Assembly: GCF_003003055.1 (NCBI RefSeq)
Contig: NZ_PVTV01000004.1
Span: forward strand, 1 to 45,478
Length of the DNA: 45,478 bases
Origin: Jezberella montanilacus
GTDB taxonomy: Bacteria; Pseudomonadota; Gammaproteobacteria; Burkholderiales; Burkholderiaceae_B
Direction: 5' to 3'
The notes beneath the pieces are model-generated. The model worked only from the letters and a program-made list of their open reading frames with translations, was not told the origin of the DNA and ran no database searches. The translations under genes and the position numbers were made by a program. Numbering within the stretch: the first letter of the stretch is position 1; each line of letters starts with the position of its first letter. Positions 9,037-18,556 of this stretch are shown one piece after another.

Positions 9037-11739
9037 TTAGAGCGCCAGCGCTTTGCTGACGATCTCTAGTGTATTTCCAGATAGGTCGGCCTGCGAGGCA
9101 ATGTCTTGCAGATTGTGTTGCATAGCGGTTTTTGCTTGAGGGATGAAACGACTCCATAAATCCATCACGCGCGCGAGCCGAGCCGCTATTTCAGGGTTGA
9201 TTTTGTCCAGCGTCAATACTTGCTGAGCCCAAAACTTGTAGCCCGCACCGTCCGGCGCGTGAAACCCTGAGAGATTCTGGTTACAAAATGCAAAGATCAC
9301 TGATCTAGCCCGATTTGGATTCTTCAGGGTGAAATCAGGATGCTGCATCAAGGCAAGGATTTTGTCAGCCGTCGCATCCGGCGCAGTGGCTTGAACCGAA
9401 AACCACTTATCCAAAACAAGTGGTTGTTGATGCCAACTTTGATAGAAATCGTCCAGAGCTGATTGTTTCAGCGTATTGGTGGATTCATGAGTCAGGCTCG
9501 TTAACGCTGCGAGCCGATCAGTCATGTTGCTGGCGTTTGCGTATTGAGCTTGGGCAAGCAGCGACCCGAGTTCAGTGTTGCCCACCATCAAATAATTCAA
9601 GGCTAAGTTTTTTAACGCTCGCCGACCGGCAGAAATCGGATCAGGGCTGTATTCGCTGGGTGTTTGTTGCCCCAAATAGGTCTGATGAAACACTTCACTC
9701 AGGGCGGTCGCGATGTCTCGTTTGAGCCCGTCGCGTGCGGTGGCGATCGCAACTGGATCAATCACCAGCATGCGTTCGAGCAGCGTTTTTTCGCTTGGCA
9801 TCATCATCGCGCGAGCCCGATATCCCGAATCAAGCGACACATCAGTGGCGAGCGCTTGCCAGACGTTGATCAACACTTTACTGGCTGCCAGGGGCTGCTC
9901 CGTTTCGCGCCAATGCGCTGCCGATTTCAGGATATGACGGGTAGCAAGCTCTTGGCCCGCTTCCCAGCGGGTGAAAGCGTTGTTGTCATGGGCGGACAGC
10001 ACTGACAATTCAACATCGCTGTAATCGTAATCAACAATCACCGGCGCTGAAAAATCACGCAAAATTGAGGGGATCGCTTTGCCGCTACTGCTTGTCTTGA
10101 AGGTCCAGGTTTTGCTCTGGGTCGTCAGTTCAAGCGTTTTTGTGTCAGCGATCCCGTCACTGTCCGCTAACAGGATAGCCTTGCCACTTTCATCGAGCAG
10201 GCCGAACTTGATTGGGATATGAAAATCCTCTTTTTGAAGTGAATGCTGTTTTTCAACGCCTACTGGCGGGCACGACTGCGTGAAGGTAACAGACACTGTC
10301 CCTTCTGTTGGGTTGTCCGTCATGCTCGCGGTAAGACGTGGTGTGCCAGCCTGACGATACCAACGACGAAAAACATCGAGCGACACGCCGGGTTTGCTTT
10401 GTTTATAAGCGAATTCCATCGCATCAACAAAATCGTCGCAAGTCACAGCCTGTCCGTCATGGCGTCGAAAATACTCGTCCATGCCCGCTCTGAACGCTTG
10501 TTCGCCCAATAGGGTGTGCAGCATTCGGATGACTTCTGAGCCTTTTTCGTAGACCGTGGCCGTATAAAAATTGCTGATCGATTGATAGCTTTCAGGGCGA
10601 ATGGGATGTGCCATTGGCCCGCTATCCTCCGGGAACTGAGCGTTTCGCAACACCACGACGTCATCAATACGCTTGGTGGCTCGGGCGCTTTGCGCCTCTT
10701 GAGCTGACAGGCCGGCCGCCATCATGTCAGCTGTAAATTCATGGTCTCTGAAAACCGTTAAGCCTTCTTTCAAGCTGAGTTGAAACCAGTCTCGACAAGT
10801 GACACGATTACCCGTCCAATTATGAAAGTATTCATGACCGATCACCGCTTCGATCCCTTGGTAATTCAGGTCAGTCGCCGTATCTGGGTCTGCCAGCACA
10901 TAGGCCGCGTTGAAAATGTTCAAGCCTTTGTTTTCCATCGCGCCCATATTGAAATCTCGCGCGGCCACAATCATGAAGCGATCGAGATCTAATTCGAGGC
11001 CAAAGCGTTGCTCGTCCCATCTTACTGATCTGACCAGCGACTCCATGGCCCAGCCTGTTTGCGCAAAAGTGCCCGGATCGCTGTAAATTTGCAGCAGAAC
11101 TTCTTTGCCATGCATCGTGCGCATCGTAAGTTCACGGCAATCGAAAACACCTGCTACCAGGGCAAACAGATACGATGGTTTTGGAAAAGGATCGTGCCAG
11201 ACTGCCTCATGTCGGCCGAGGTCTAGCTCGCGACTCGATAACAGGTTTCCGTTTGACAAGAGGGTAGGGTAGCGGCCCTTGTCGGCTCTGAGCGTGACGG
11301 TATAGATAGACATCACGTCGGGCCGATCGGCAAACCAGCAAATCTTTCTGAAACCTTCAGCTTCGCATTGAGTAAAAAAACTTTCACCCGATACGTAGAG
11401 ACCCATTAAGCTTGTGTTTGCAGCTGGCTTGCACAAACTGACAATCTCTAGGGTGCCCGACGCAGGAAACTCAAATATTGTCAGCCGTGCGTCGTCTTGA
11501 GAAAATCTGGACGGGTCGAGGGGCTGGCCATTTAACGTGAGGCGCTCTAGGGTGAGATCTTCCCCATTCAGCACGAGTGCTTCAAGCTCAGCACTCGCGC
11601 TCTTTCTGACAACAGATAGCTGGGTGGTGATTCTAGTTTGAACCGGATCCAACTCAACTATTAACTTGACCTCGGGGATATCAAAGGGAAACGCCTGATA
11701 ATCGGTCCTGAATATTGTGTTGCTGATGTTTGTTTGCAC
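9037..11739 (-). CDS. pepN: Aminopeptidase N (M1 metallopeptidase)
   Basis: About 900 residues. The M1 signatures GAMEN (about residues 266-270) and HEYFHNWTGN (about 302-311), with the second zinc-side glutamate in LKEGLTVFRD, are present. It removes N-terminal residues from peptides in the cytoplasm. The longest frame begins with an ATG at 11823, but those first 28 residues lie inside the H-NS-like gene and match no PepN. I place the start at the GTG at 11739, two bases after the H-NS stop, where homology (the QTNISNTIFRTDYQ segment) begins. No clear Shine-Dalgarno sequence precedes it, so coupling to the upstream gene is likely. Confidence 0.93.
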   Translation of the reverse strand: MQTNISNTIFRTDYQAFPFDIPEVKLIVELDPVQTRITTQLSVVRKSASAELEALVLNGEDLTLERLTLNGQPLDPSRFSQDDARLTIFEFPASGTLEIVSLCKPAANTSLMGLYVSGESFFTQCEAEGFRKICWFADRPDVMSIYTVTLRADKGRYPTLLSNGNLLSSRELDLGRHEAVWHDPFPKPSYLFALVAGVFDCRELTMRTMHGKEVLLQIYSDPGTFAQTGWAMESLVRSVRWDEQRFGLELDLDRFMIVAARDFNMGAMENKGLNIFNAAYVLADPDTATDLNYQGIEAVIGHEYFHNWTGNRVTCRDWFQLSLKEGLTVFRDHEFTADMMAAGLSAQEAQSARATKRIDDVVVLRNAQFPEDSGPMAHPIRPESYQSISNFYTATVYEKGSEVIRMLHTLLGEQAFRAGMDEYFRRHDGQAVTCDDFVDAMEFAYKQSKPGVSLDVFRRWYRQAGTPRLTASMTDNPTEGTVSVTFTQSCPPVGVEKQHSLQKEDFHIPIKFGLLDESGKAILLADSDGIADTKTLELTTQSKTWTFKTSSSGKAIPSILRDFSAPVIVDYDYSDVELSVLSAHDNNAFTRWEAGQELATRHILKSAAHWRETEQPLAASKVLINVWQALATDVSLDSGYRARAMMMPSEKTLLERMLVIDPVAIATARDGLKRDIATALSEVFHQTYLGQQTPSEYSPDPISAGRRALKNLALNYLMVGNTELGSLLAQAQYANASNMTDRLAALTSLTHESTNTLKQSALDDFYQSWHQQPLVLDKWFSVQATAPDATADKILALMQHPDFTLKNPNRARSVIFAFCNQNLSGFHAPDGAGYKFWAQQVLTLDKINPEIAARLARVMDLWSRFIPQAKTAMQHNLQDIASQADLSGNTLEIVSKALAL

Positions 11740-11741
11740 GG

Positions 11742-12104
11742 CTAAATGAGAAACTGGTTGCGTGATTGGCCGGATTTTTCTGCCGCCACGATCCACAAAG
11801 GAGCTTTTCCCCTTCCCGTCCAAGTGGCGCCACTGCTTGGGTGACGGTATTTTGGAGGCACAGGTTTTTTAGTGGTGGCGCCATTCGCTGGTTTCGTGCC
11901 TACCGTGTTTTTTACCTTGCTAGTCACTTTGGCGAACGCAGCGCTGACATCATCTGGTGAAATGTCATATTCTTTCATTGACTTGATAATACCTGCCAAA
12001 ATAGGGCGACGGCGCTTTGCTTGAAGCATGGATGCTTGTTTTTGCAGCTTTTCAATATCTTTTTGAAGTTTTGCTTGCTGGGCTGCGTATGATAATTTGT
12101 TCAT
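11742..12104 (-). CDS. H-NS-family nucleoid protein
   Basis: A 120-residue basic protein. The N-terminal half (1-50) is a coiled-coil oligomerisation segment (LQKDIEKLQKQASMLQAKRR). The C-terminal DNA-binding loop reads YRHPSSGATWTGRGKAPLWI and ends in the usual SRNQFLI, the H-NS type of Burkholderiales with a GRGKAP minor-groove hook. Such proteins bind and silence AT-rich DNA. Its upstream region (12105-12227) is strikingly AT-rich, so autoregulation is plausible. It appears to be co-transcribed with pepN two bases downstream. Confidence 0.92.
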   Translation of the reverse strand: MNKLSYAAQQAKLQKDIEKLQKQASMLQAKRRRPILAGIIKSMKEYDISPDDVSAAFAKVTSKVKNTVGTKPANGATTKKPVPPKYRHPSSGATWTGRGKAPLWIVAAEKSGQSRNQFLI

Positions 12105-12182
12105 TGACGGCCTATGTGATTAATTTAAGTGTTTGGATATTAATCGATATATATATAAACAGATTAAAAATACGTGATTAAT

Positions 12183-12212
12183 TTGTCACGCAATATATAT
12201 TAATTTTAAATA
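12183..12212 (+). promoter_or_regulatory. candidate sigma-70 promoter of the nitrilase-family gene
   Basis: TTGTCA (12183-12188), an 18-base spacer and TAAATA (12207-12212) lie just upstream of the TTG start at 12228. The -35 box overlaps a CGTGA-N8-TCACG inverted repeat (12173-12190), which may bind a regulator. The whole divergent gap 12105-12227 is AT-rich with TATATATA runs, a likely H-NS target. Seen by eye only. Confidence 0.35.
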
Positions 12213-12227
12213 AAGCGAGATGCGAAA

Positions 12228-13034
12228 TTGAAGCAGACATTCAACGTGGCAGCGGTGCAAATGGTAACGGGTATATCTCTCGCCGAAAACCTCGCAACAG
12301 CAGGCCGTTTAATTGCTCAAGCAGCTTCTGAAGGCGCTCATCTTGTGTCTTTACCCGAATATTTTTGTTTATTGGGACAAAAAGACACGGATAAACTTGC
12401 TATTGCTGAAAATGACGGTAGTGGGCCAATTCAGGATTTTCTTGCAGATATTTCAAGCCGTCATAAAATTTGGTTGGCAGCTGGCAGTATTCCCTTAAAA
12501 ACGCAAGATCCTAATCGCGTTTTTAATACTCAATTGGTTTTCAATCCCGCTGGCGAGCAGGTGGTTCGCTACGACAAGGTGCACTTGTTTAGTTTTACCC
12601 GTGGTGAAGAAAACTACGATGAATCCCGTGCAATTGCAGCTGGCAGTGAGATCAAAACCTTTGACTGCGATTTTGGCCGGGTTGGACTGTCGATTTGCTA
12701 CGATTTAAGGTTCCCGGAGATCTATCGGGCGATGGGATCGGTTAACTTAATTTTGATCCCCTCGGCCTTCACCTATACGACAGGCAAGGCCCACTGGGAG
12801 CTACTACTCAGAGCCAGAGCCATTGAAAATCAAGCCTACGTGCTAGCAGCTGCTCAAGGCGGCACCCACCAGAACGGACGAAGAACCTGGGGACACTCTA
12901 TGCTTATCGATCCCTGGGGCGAGATCGTGGCGGTTTTGCCAGAGCACGAAGGGGTAGTAAGCGGTACCATTGATACCCAGCGCTTGTCAGACGTCAGGCA
13001 GTCGCTTCCAGCACTTAAACATCGAATTTTTTAA
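12228..13034 (+). CDS. Carbon-nitrogen hydrolase (Nit/omega-amidase family)
   Basis: A 268-residue nitrilase-superfamily amidase. The Glu-Lys-Cys triad is visible as E44 (SLPEYF), K117 (YDKVHLF) and C157 (SICYDLRFPE). It is closest in feel to the Nit1/Nit2 group, whose members hydrolyse deaminated glutathione or alpha-keto-omega-amides as metabolite repair; the exact substrate cannot be read. The start is a TTG at 12228; an ATG nine bases upstream is out of frame. It lies 19 bases ahead of tldD, as in related genomes. Confidence 0.88.
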   Translation: MKQTFNVAAVQMVTGISLAENLATAGRLIAQAASEGAHLVSLPEYFCLLGQKDTDKLAIAENDGSGPIQDFLADISSRHKIWLAAGSIPLKTQDPNRVFNTQLVFNPAGEQVVRYDKVHLFSFTRGEENYDESRAIAAGSEIKTFDCDFGRVGLSICYDLRFPEIYRAMGSVNLILIPSAFTYTTGKAHWELLLRARAIENQAYVLAAAQGGTHQNGRRTWGHSMLIDPWGEIVAVLPEHEGVVSGTIDTQRLSDVRQSLPALKHRIF

Positions 13035-13053
13035 TCATTAATACACACATTAC

Positions 13054-14514
13054 ATGAATCTGACCAATCCTTCGATTTCCGCCCTGGCCACCGCAAAAAG
13101 CGTGCTGCTTGATCCCTGGGGATTGACTGAAGCAGATATGGCTCGGGCGCTGGGTGAAATTTTCACCCATAAAGTCGATTACGCCGATCTGTATTTTCAA
13201 TATACAAGAAGCGAAGGCTGGAGTCTGGAAGAAGGCATCGTTAAAACCGGTAGCTTTTCGATTGGTCAAGGTGTTGGGGTTCGCGCGGTGGCTGGTGAAA
13301 AAACCGCCTTTGCCTATTCAGACGCTTTATCCGGCGACGCCTTGTTGAATTCAGCAAGAGCCGTGCGAGAAATCGCTCGGCAAGGTGCAGGAAAAATTCA
13401 CGTGCCGGCCTACAAAGACGAGGGCAAGTCACTGCAACTGTATCAACCCATTGATCCCCTGAGCACGCTGAGCGCCCCCGAGAAAGTCGCTTTACTTGAG
13501 CGCCTTGAACAAATGGCTCGCGCTAAAGACCCCCATGTCATTCAAGTCATGGCTGGTCTCGGGATGGAGTACGACGTGATCATGGTCGCAGGCAGTGATG
13601 GCCGACTCGCGGCCGATGTTCGACCGCTCGTACGCTTGTCTTTGACTGTTATTGTCGAGCGACAAGGTCGACGTGAGACCGGTCATGCGGGTGGTGGAGG
13701 GCGAACGGGTCTGGCCTATTTCACCGACGACCTGTTGAGATCTTACGTGGATCGCGCAGTGCACGAGGCAATGGTCAATCTGGATTCACGACCAGCACCA
13801 GCCGGCGAAATGACTGTCGTGCTGGGCAGCGGCTGGCCTGGCATTTTGTTACACGAAGCAGTCGGTCACGGCTTGGAAGGTGATTTCAATCGTAAAGGTT
13901 CGAGCGTTTTCTCTGGCAAGGTTGGTCAGCGCGTGGCTTCAAAGGGTGTAACGGTCATCGATGATGGCACCATCACAGACCGGCGGGGTTCGCTCAATAT
14001 TGACGACGAGGGCAACCCGACACAAAAGAACGTCTTGATCGAAGACGGGATTTTGCGCGGCTACATGCAAGATGTAACGAACGCGCGCTTAATGAAAACG
14101 AGTGTGACCGGTAATGGTCGCCGTGAATCGTTCGCCCATCTGCCCATGCCGCGGATGACCAATACCTTTATGCTGGCGGGTGACAAGGACCCCAAAGAAA
14201 TTATCGCTTCAGTTAAAAAAGGGCTGTATGCGGTCAATTTTGGTGGCGGACAAGTTGACATCACAAGTGGCAAGTTCGTGTTTTCAGCCTCAGAAGCCTA
14301 CATGATTGAAAACGGCAAGGTAACCTACCCAGTTAAGGGCGCCACCTTGATCGGTAATGGGCCAGAAGCGATGAATCGGGTCAAAATGATTGGCAATGAT
14401 TTGTCTCTTGACAGTGGAGTCGGCACCTGCGGTAAAGAAGGGCAAAGCGTCCCTGTCGGTGTTGGTATGCCAACCCTGCGGATGGAAGGCCTGACCGTTG
14501 GTGGCACGGCGTAA
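13054..14514 (+). CDS. tldD: Metalloprotease TldD
   Basis: A 486-residue TldD. The zinc motif HEAVGH (residues 267-272) is intact, followed by [19 protein letters not shown] and the C-terminal [16 protein letters not shown] block. TldD forms a heterodimer with TldE (PmbA) that trims unfolded peptides such as microcin precursors and CcdA. TldE is not in this window and is probably encoded elsewhere. It is probably co-transcribed with the upstream hydrolase. Confidence 0.95.
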   Translation: MNLTNPSISALATAKSVLLDPWGLTEADMARALGEIFTHKVDYADLYFQYTRSEGWSLEEGIVKTGSFSIGQGVGVRAVAGEKTAFAYSDALSGDALLNSARAVREIARQGAGKIHVPAYKDEGKSLQLYQPIDPLSTLSAPEKVALLERLEQMARAKDPHVIQVMAGLGMEYDVIMVAGSDGRLAADVRPLVRLSLTVIVERQGRRETGHAGGGGRTGLAYFTDDLLRSYVDRAVHEAMVNLDSRPAPAGEMTVVLGSGWPGILLHEAVGHGLEGDFNRKGSSVFSGKVGQRVASKGVTVIDDGTITDRRGSLNIDDEGNPTQKNVLIEDGILRGYMQDVTNARLMKTSVTGNGRRESFAHLPMPRMTNTFMLAGDKDPKEIIASVKKGLYAVNFGGGQVDITSGKFVFSASEAYMIENGKVTYPVKGATLIGNGPEAMNRVKMIGNDLSLDSGVGTCGKEGQSVPVGVGMPTLRMEGLTVGGTA

Positions 14515-14549
14515 TAATTAAAATTTTTGACTTAGAACTGGAGTAATTT

Positions 14550-15623
14550 GTGTCACATAATACCGACGACTTGCGCATCAAAGAAATCAAAGAGCTGGCT
14601 CCTCCCTCACATGTTATGCGCGAGTTCCCTTGTAGTGCAGACGTAGCTGAACTGGTCACAGAAAGTCGTAATTCGCTACACCGTATCCTTCACGGTATGG
14701 ACGATCGTCTCATCCTGGTGATAGGTCCTTGCTCCATTCATGATCCCGTAGCCGCCATCGACTACGCGAAGCGCCTGAAAGAAAAGCGAGATCAATATAA
14801 AGGCGAACTCGAGATCGTCATGCGCGTCTACTTTGAAAAACCGCGCACGACAGTTGGCTGGAAAGGCCTGATCAACGATCCCGACATGGATTCGAGTTTC
14901 AACATCAACAAAGGTTTGCGCCTTGCGCGTGGGCTGTTGCACGACGTCAACGGCATGGGTTTGCCTGCGGGTTGCGAATTTCTGGATATGATCACGCCAC
15001 AATATATTGCGGACTTGGTGGCCTGGGGCGCAATTGGTGCCCGCACCACCGAAAGTCAAATCCATCGTGAATTGGCCTCTGGTCTGTCGTGCCCGGTTGG
15101 TTTTAAAAACGGCACCGATGGCAATATCAAAATCGCTGTTGATGCCATGAAAGCAGCCTCGTCACCGCATCACTTTCTTTCAGTGACGAAAGGTGGCCAC
15201 TCAGCCATTGTCTCGACCACCGGCAACGAAGATTGTCACGTCATTTTGCGTGGCGGCAAGACAACCAACTATGACGCAGCGAGTGTGCAGGCCGCGGCTG
15301 AGGATTTAGGCAAAGCAGGCTTGGCCCCTCGTTTGATGATCGACACGAGCCACGCTAACAGTAGCAAGAAGCCAGAAAACCAACCTCTGGTGTGCGAGGA
15401 TGTCGCCAGTCAGATCGAGGCAGGTGAAACCCGTATTGTTGGTTTGATGGTTGAAAGCAACCTGGTCGCGGGCAGACAAGATTTTGTCCCAGGTCAGCCA
15501 CTGGTGTACGGTCAGAGCGTAACGGATGGCTGTATCGATTGGGATAGTTCCTTGCAAGTCATCGAGCGTCTGGCAGCTGCCGTTCGCGAGCGTAGAAGAG
15601 TCCAGGCCACAAAAAGCGAATAA
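14550..15623 (+). CDS. aroG: 3-deoxy-7-phosphoheptulonate (DAHP) synthase, class I
   Basis: A 357-residue AroG/AroF-type DAHP synthase, the first step of the shikimate pathway (phosphoenolpyruvate plus erythrose-4-phosphate). The GPCSIHDP, YFEKPRTTVGWKGLINDPDMDSSFNINKGL, GARTTESQIHRELASGLSCPVGFKNGTDG and DTSHANSSKKPENQ blocks are intact. The start is a GTG at 14550 with GGAG upstream. Which aromatic amino acid inhibits it cannot be told with certainty. It precedes the glycolate oxidase-type genes by 11 bases. Confidence 0.95.
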   Translation: MSHNTDDLRIKEIKELAPPSHVMREFPCSADVAELVTESRNSLHRILHGMDDRLILVIGPCSIHDPVAAIDYAKRLKEKRDQYKGELEIVMRVYFEKPRTTVGWKGLINDPDMDSSFNINKGLRLARGLLHDVNGMGLPAGCEFLDMITPQYIADLVAWGAIGARTTESQIHRELASGLSCPVGFKNGTDGNIKIAVDAMKAASSPHHFLSVTKGGHSAIVSTTGNEDCHVILRGGKTTNYDAASVQAAAEDLGKAGLAPRLMIDTSHANSSKKPENQPLVCEDVASQIEAGETRIVGLMVESNLVAGRQDFVPGQPLVYGQSVTDGCIDWDSSLQVIERLAAAVRERRRVQATKSE

Positions 15624-15634
15624 AAGGATTTAGG

Positions 15635-17056
15635 ATGAACGCACCCCACAATCTACAAATGCTGCGTAAACCGTTGCCTGCAGAGATGTCCTCTGCGCTA
15701 CAGCAATTATTTGGTGAGCGGTTTTCGACAGGTCAGGCCGTGCGCGAACACCACGGCAAGGACGAGTCTGCTTATCCAAACATGTTGCCTGATGCGGTCG
15801 TGTTTGCGCTAACGACTGAGGAAGTTGTGGCGGTTGTCAACCTTTGTAATCAGTATCAAGTGCCGCTCATACCATTCGGTGCGGGTTCATCACTTGAAGG
15901 TCACCTGCTGGCGGTCGAAGGCGGCATCAGCCTTGATGTGAACGGTATGAATCAAATCATTTCGCTCGACGCTGAAGACCAAACTGTGACGGTGCAGCCC
16001 GGTTTGACCCGTAAACAGCTAAACGAGCAAATTCGTGATTCTGGCTTGTTTTTCCCGATTGATCCTGGTGCGGATGCTTCACTTGGTGGCATGGCCTCAA
16101 CCCGGGCGTCGGGTACGAACGCGGTCAGATACGGCACCATGCGTGAAAATGTCGTGTCATTGACTGTTGTGACGGCGCAGGGCAAAGTCATCAAGACCTC
16201 ACGTCGGGCGCGCAAGTCGTCTGCTGGTTACGATCTGACGCGCTTGTTTGTCGGCAGTGAAGGGACATTGGGTGTGATTACTGAAGTCACCGTAAAACTT
16301 TACCCTCAACCTGAGGCCGTGAGTGCAGCGGTGTGTAACTTCCCCTCTGTCAATGATGCTGTGCAGTGCGTCATTCAGGCTATCCAAATGGGCGTGCCGC
16401 TTGCCCGTGTCGAACTGATGGATACTGCTGCTGTGCATGCCAGTAATCGCTACAGCAAACTGACTTTGCGCGAGACCCCCTTGCTGTTGTTCGAATTCCA
16501 CGGCAGTCAGCACAGCGTGAAAGAACAAGCTGAGATCGTGCAAGACATTGCCAAAGAATGCGGTGGCATGGATTTCGACTGGGCCGAACGTACTGAGGAC
16601 CGCAATCGGCTTTGGACCGCCCGCCACAACGCTTACTTCGCCGGTTTGCAATTGCGGCCAGGCTGCCGGGCCAGTACAACGGACGTTTGTGTACCGATTT
16701 CGCGTCTGGCTGAATGTATCAACGAAACCACGGCCGAGTTAGAGAAAGCAAGCTTCCCGACTACCATCGTTGGCCATGTAGGTGATGGCAATTTTCATGT
16801 GCTGATGTTGCTTGATCCTAATGATGCCGCGCAATGGGAGGAGTCTGAGCGTATCAATCAGAACATCGTTCGTCGCGCGCTTGAAATGGACGGTACGTGC
16901 ACCGGCGAGCATGGTATTGGTTTGCATAAGATTCAGTTCATGGCGCAAGAGCACGGCGAAGATGCGCTCGATTTAATGCGTACGATCAAAAAATCCTTTG
17001 ATCCAAATAATATTTTGAATCCTGGCAAGATCATCACAGTGGATTACTCTCTATGA
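15635..17056 (+). CDS. FAD-linked oxidase, D-lactate dehydrogenase (LDHD/GlcD) type
   Basis: A 473-residue FAD_binding_4 plus FAD-oxidase C protein. The N-domain carries VPLIPFGAGSSLEGHLLAVEGG and DPGADASLGGMASTRASGTNAVRYG; the C-domain carries VGHVGDGNFHVLML and GTCTGEHGIGLHK, the flavin and metal/substrate segments. It resembles mitochondrial D-lactate dehydrogenase (LDHD) more than GlcD, so D-lactate or another 2-hydroxyacid is the likely substrate. Its stop overlaps the start of glcD by four bases, so both are in one operon. Confidence 0.88.
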   Translation: MNAPHNLQMLRKPLPAEMSSALQQLFGERFSTGQAVREHHGKDESAYPNMLPDAVVFALTTEEVVAVVNLCNQYQVPLIPFGAGSSLEGHLLAVEGGISLDVNGMNQIISLDAEDQTVTVQPGLTRKQLNEQIRDSGLFFPIDPGADASLGGMASTRASGTNAVRYGTMRENVVSLTVVTAQGKVIKTSRRARKSSAGYDLTRLFVGSEGTLGVITEVTVKLYPQPEAVSAAVCNFPSVNDAVQCVIQAIQMGVPLARVELMDTAAVHASNRYSKLTLRETPLLLFEFHGSQHSVKEQAEIVQDIAKECGGMDFDWAERTEDRNRLWTARHNAYFAGLQLRPGCRASTTDVCVPISRLAECINETTAELEKASFPTTIVGHVGDGNFHVLMLLDPNDAAQWEESERINQNIVRRALEMDGTCTGEHGIGLHKIQFMAQEHGEDALDLMRTIKKSFDPNNILNPGKIITVDYSL

Positions 17057-18549
17057 ACGCGATCACTGATGAGGGCTTGATGCGTGCGGTGGGTGTAGAT
17101 GCCGAGCAGGTGGTGACCGAGCTCTTGAAGATCTTGCCGGCTCATTGCGTATTAAGTCGAAAAGAAGATTCACGACCCTACGAATGTGACGGTCTGTCGC
17201 TGTACCGTTCCGTGCCGATGGCTGTTGTTCTGCCTGAGACTGAGAAGCAAATACAGGATGTGTTGCTCACCTGTAGACGACTTAACGTGCCCGTGGTGGC
17301 TCGGGGTGCCGGCACAGGCTTATCAGGTGGCGCCATGCCGCATGCACAGGGGGTGTTGCTGGGTTTAGCCAAGCTCAATAAGATTAAACGGATTGATGCC
17401 GCTGCAGCGATCGCAGTGGTTGAGCCTGGTGTGCGCAACTTGGCCGTCTCAGAAGCCGTTGCCCCCTATGGTCTTTACTACGCACCAGATCCTTCGAGTC
17501 AGATTGCTTGCACGATTGGCGGTAATGTCGCTGAAAACTCAGGTGGGGTGCATTGCCTTAAATATGGGTTGACCATACACAATGTCCTGAAGGTCAGGAT
17601 GATTACGATTGACGGTGACATCGTCGAGTTAGGATCGCTTGCACCTGATAGTCCCGGTCCGGACTTGCTCTCAGTCTTTGTCGGATCCGAAGGGATGCTC
17701 GGCGTTGTGACCGAAGTGACTTTGAAGCTCACGCCTAAGCCCGCACTGGCCCGCGTGATCATGGCGAGTTTTGATGATGTTGAGGACGCCAGCCGCGCCG
17801 TATCAGAAATCATTGCAGCCGGCATCATCCCAGCAGGCCTTGAGATGATGGATAAGCAAGCGACTCAAATGGTTGAGCCCTTCGTCAAAGCTGGTTACGA
17901 CACTGAAGCAGCCGCTATTTTATTATGTGAGTCTGATGGTGCCGTTGAAGAAGTGGCAGACGAAGTAGCCCGAATGGAAGCTGTTTTTCAGCGTGTTGGT
18001 GCAACCAAACTACAGGTGTCCGAATCCGAGTCACAACGGCTGTTATTTTGGGCTGGCAGAAAAAATGCTTTCCCTGCCGCAGGTCGCGTATCACCTGACT
18101 ACTACTGCATGGACGGCACTATTCCCAGACGAAGTTTGGGGCAAGTATTAAACGCAATCACGGCCATGGAGACTCAATTTAATCTTCGCTGCGCCAACGT
18201 GTTTCATGCGGGTGACGGTAATCTCCATCCACTGATTATGTTTGACTCAAACAGCGCAGACGAAGTCCTGCGGGCCGAGGACTTCGGCGCAGCCATCCTC
18301 GAACTTTGTGTCGAAGTGGGTGGCACTATCACTGGTGAGCATGGTGTGGGCATGGAGAAAATCAACCAGATGTGCGTGCAGTTCTCACGAGATGAGCTGG
18401 ATAAGTTTCTTGGTGTGAAACGGGCCTTTGATCCTGCAACCTTACTCAATCCAGAGAAAGTTGTGCCGACATTGGCACGCTGTGCTGAGTACGGCAAGAT
18501 GCATGTTCATGGTGGTGTTCTGCCGTTTGCGAATTTGCCCAGGTTTTAA
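17053..18549 (+). CDS. glcD: Glycolate oxidase subunit GlcD
   Basis: A 498-residue flavoprotein subunit (about 499 in E. coli). It has VPVVARGAGTGLSGGAMPHAQGVLL, DPSSQIACTIGGNVAENSGGVHCLKYG and the C-terminal FHAGDGNLHPLIMFD and TITGEHGVGMEK blocks. With GlcE and GlcF it oxidises glycolate to glyoxylate and passes electrons to the respiratory chain. The gene overlaps the upstream oxidase by four bases and is seven bases from glcE. Confidence 0.95.
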   Translation: MNAITDEGLMRAVGVDAEQVVTELLKILPAHCVLSRKEDSRPYECDGLSLYRSVPMAVVLPETEKQIQDVLLTCRRLNVPVVARGAGTGLSGGAMPHAQGVLLGLAKLNKIKRIDAAAAIAVVEPGVRNLAVSEAVAPYGLYYAPDPSSQIACTIGGNVAENSGGVHCLKYGLTIHNVLKVRMITIDGDIVELGSLAPDSPGPDLLSVFVGSEGMLGVVTEVTLKLTPKPALARVIMASFDDVEDASRAVSEIIAAGIIPAGLEMMDKQATQMVEPFVKAGYDTEAAAILLCESDGAVEEVADEVARMEAVFQRVGATKLQVSESESQRLLFWAGRKNAFPAAGRVSPDYYCMDGTIPRRSLGQVLNAITAMETQFNLRCANVFHAGDGNLHPLIMFDSNSADEVLRAEDFGAAILELCVEVGGTITGEHGVGMEKINQMCVQFSRDELDKFLGVKRAFDPATLLNPEKVVPTLARCAEYGKMHVHGGVLPFANLPRF

Positions 18550-18556
18550 CGACAGC

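Noticed and set aside
11740-11823. N-terminal extension of PepN
   Set aside because: It is the H-NS-like gene read in another frame and matches no PepN.
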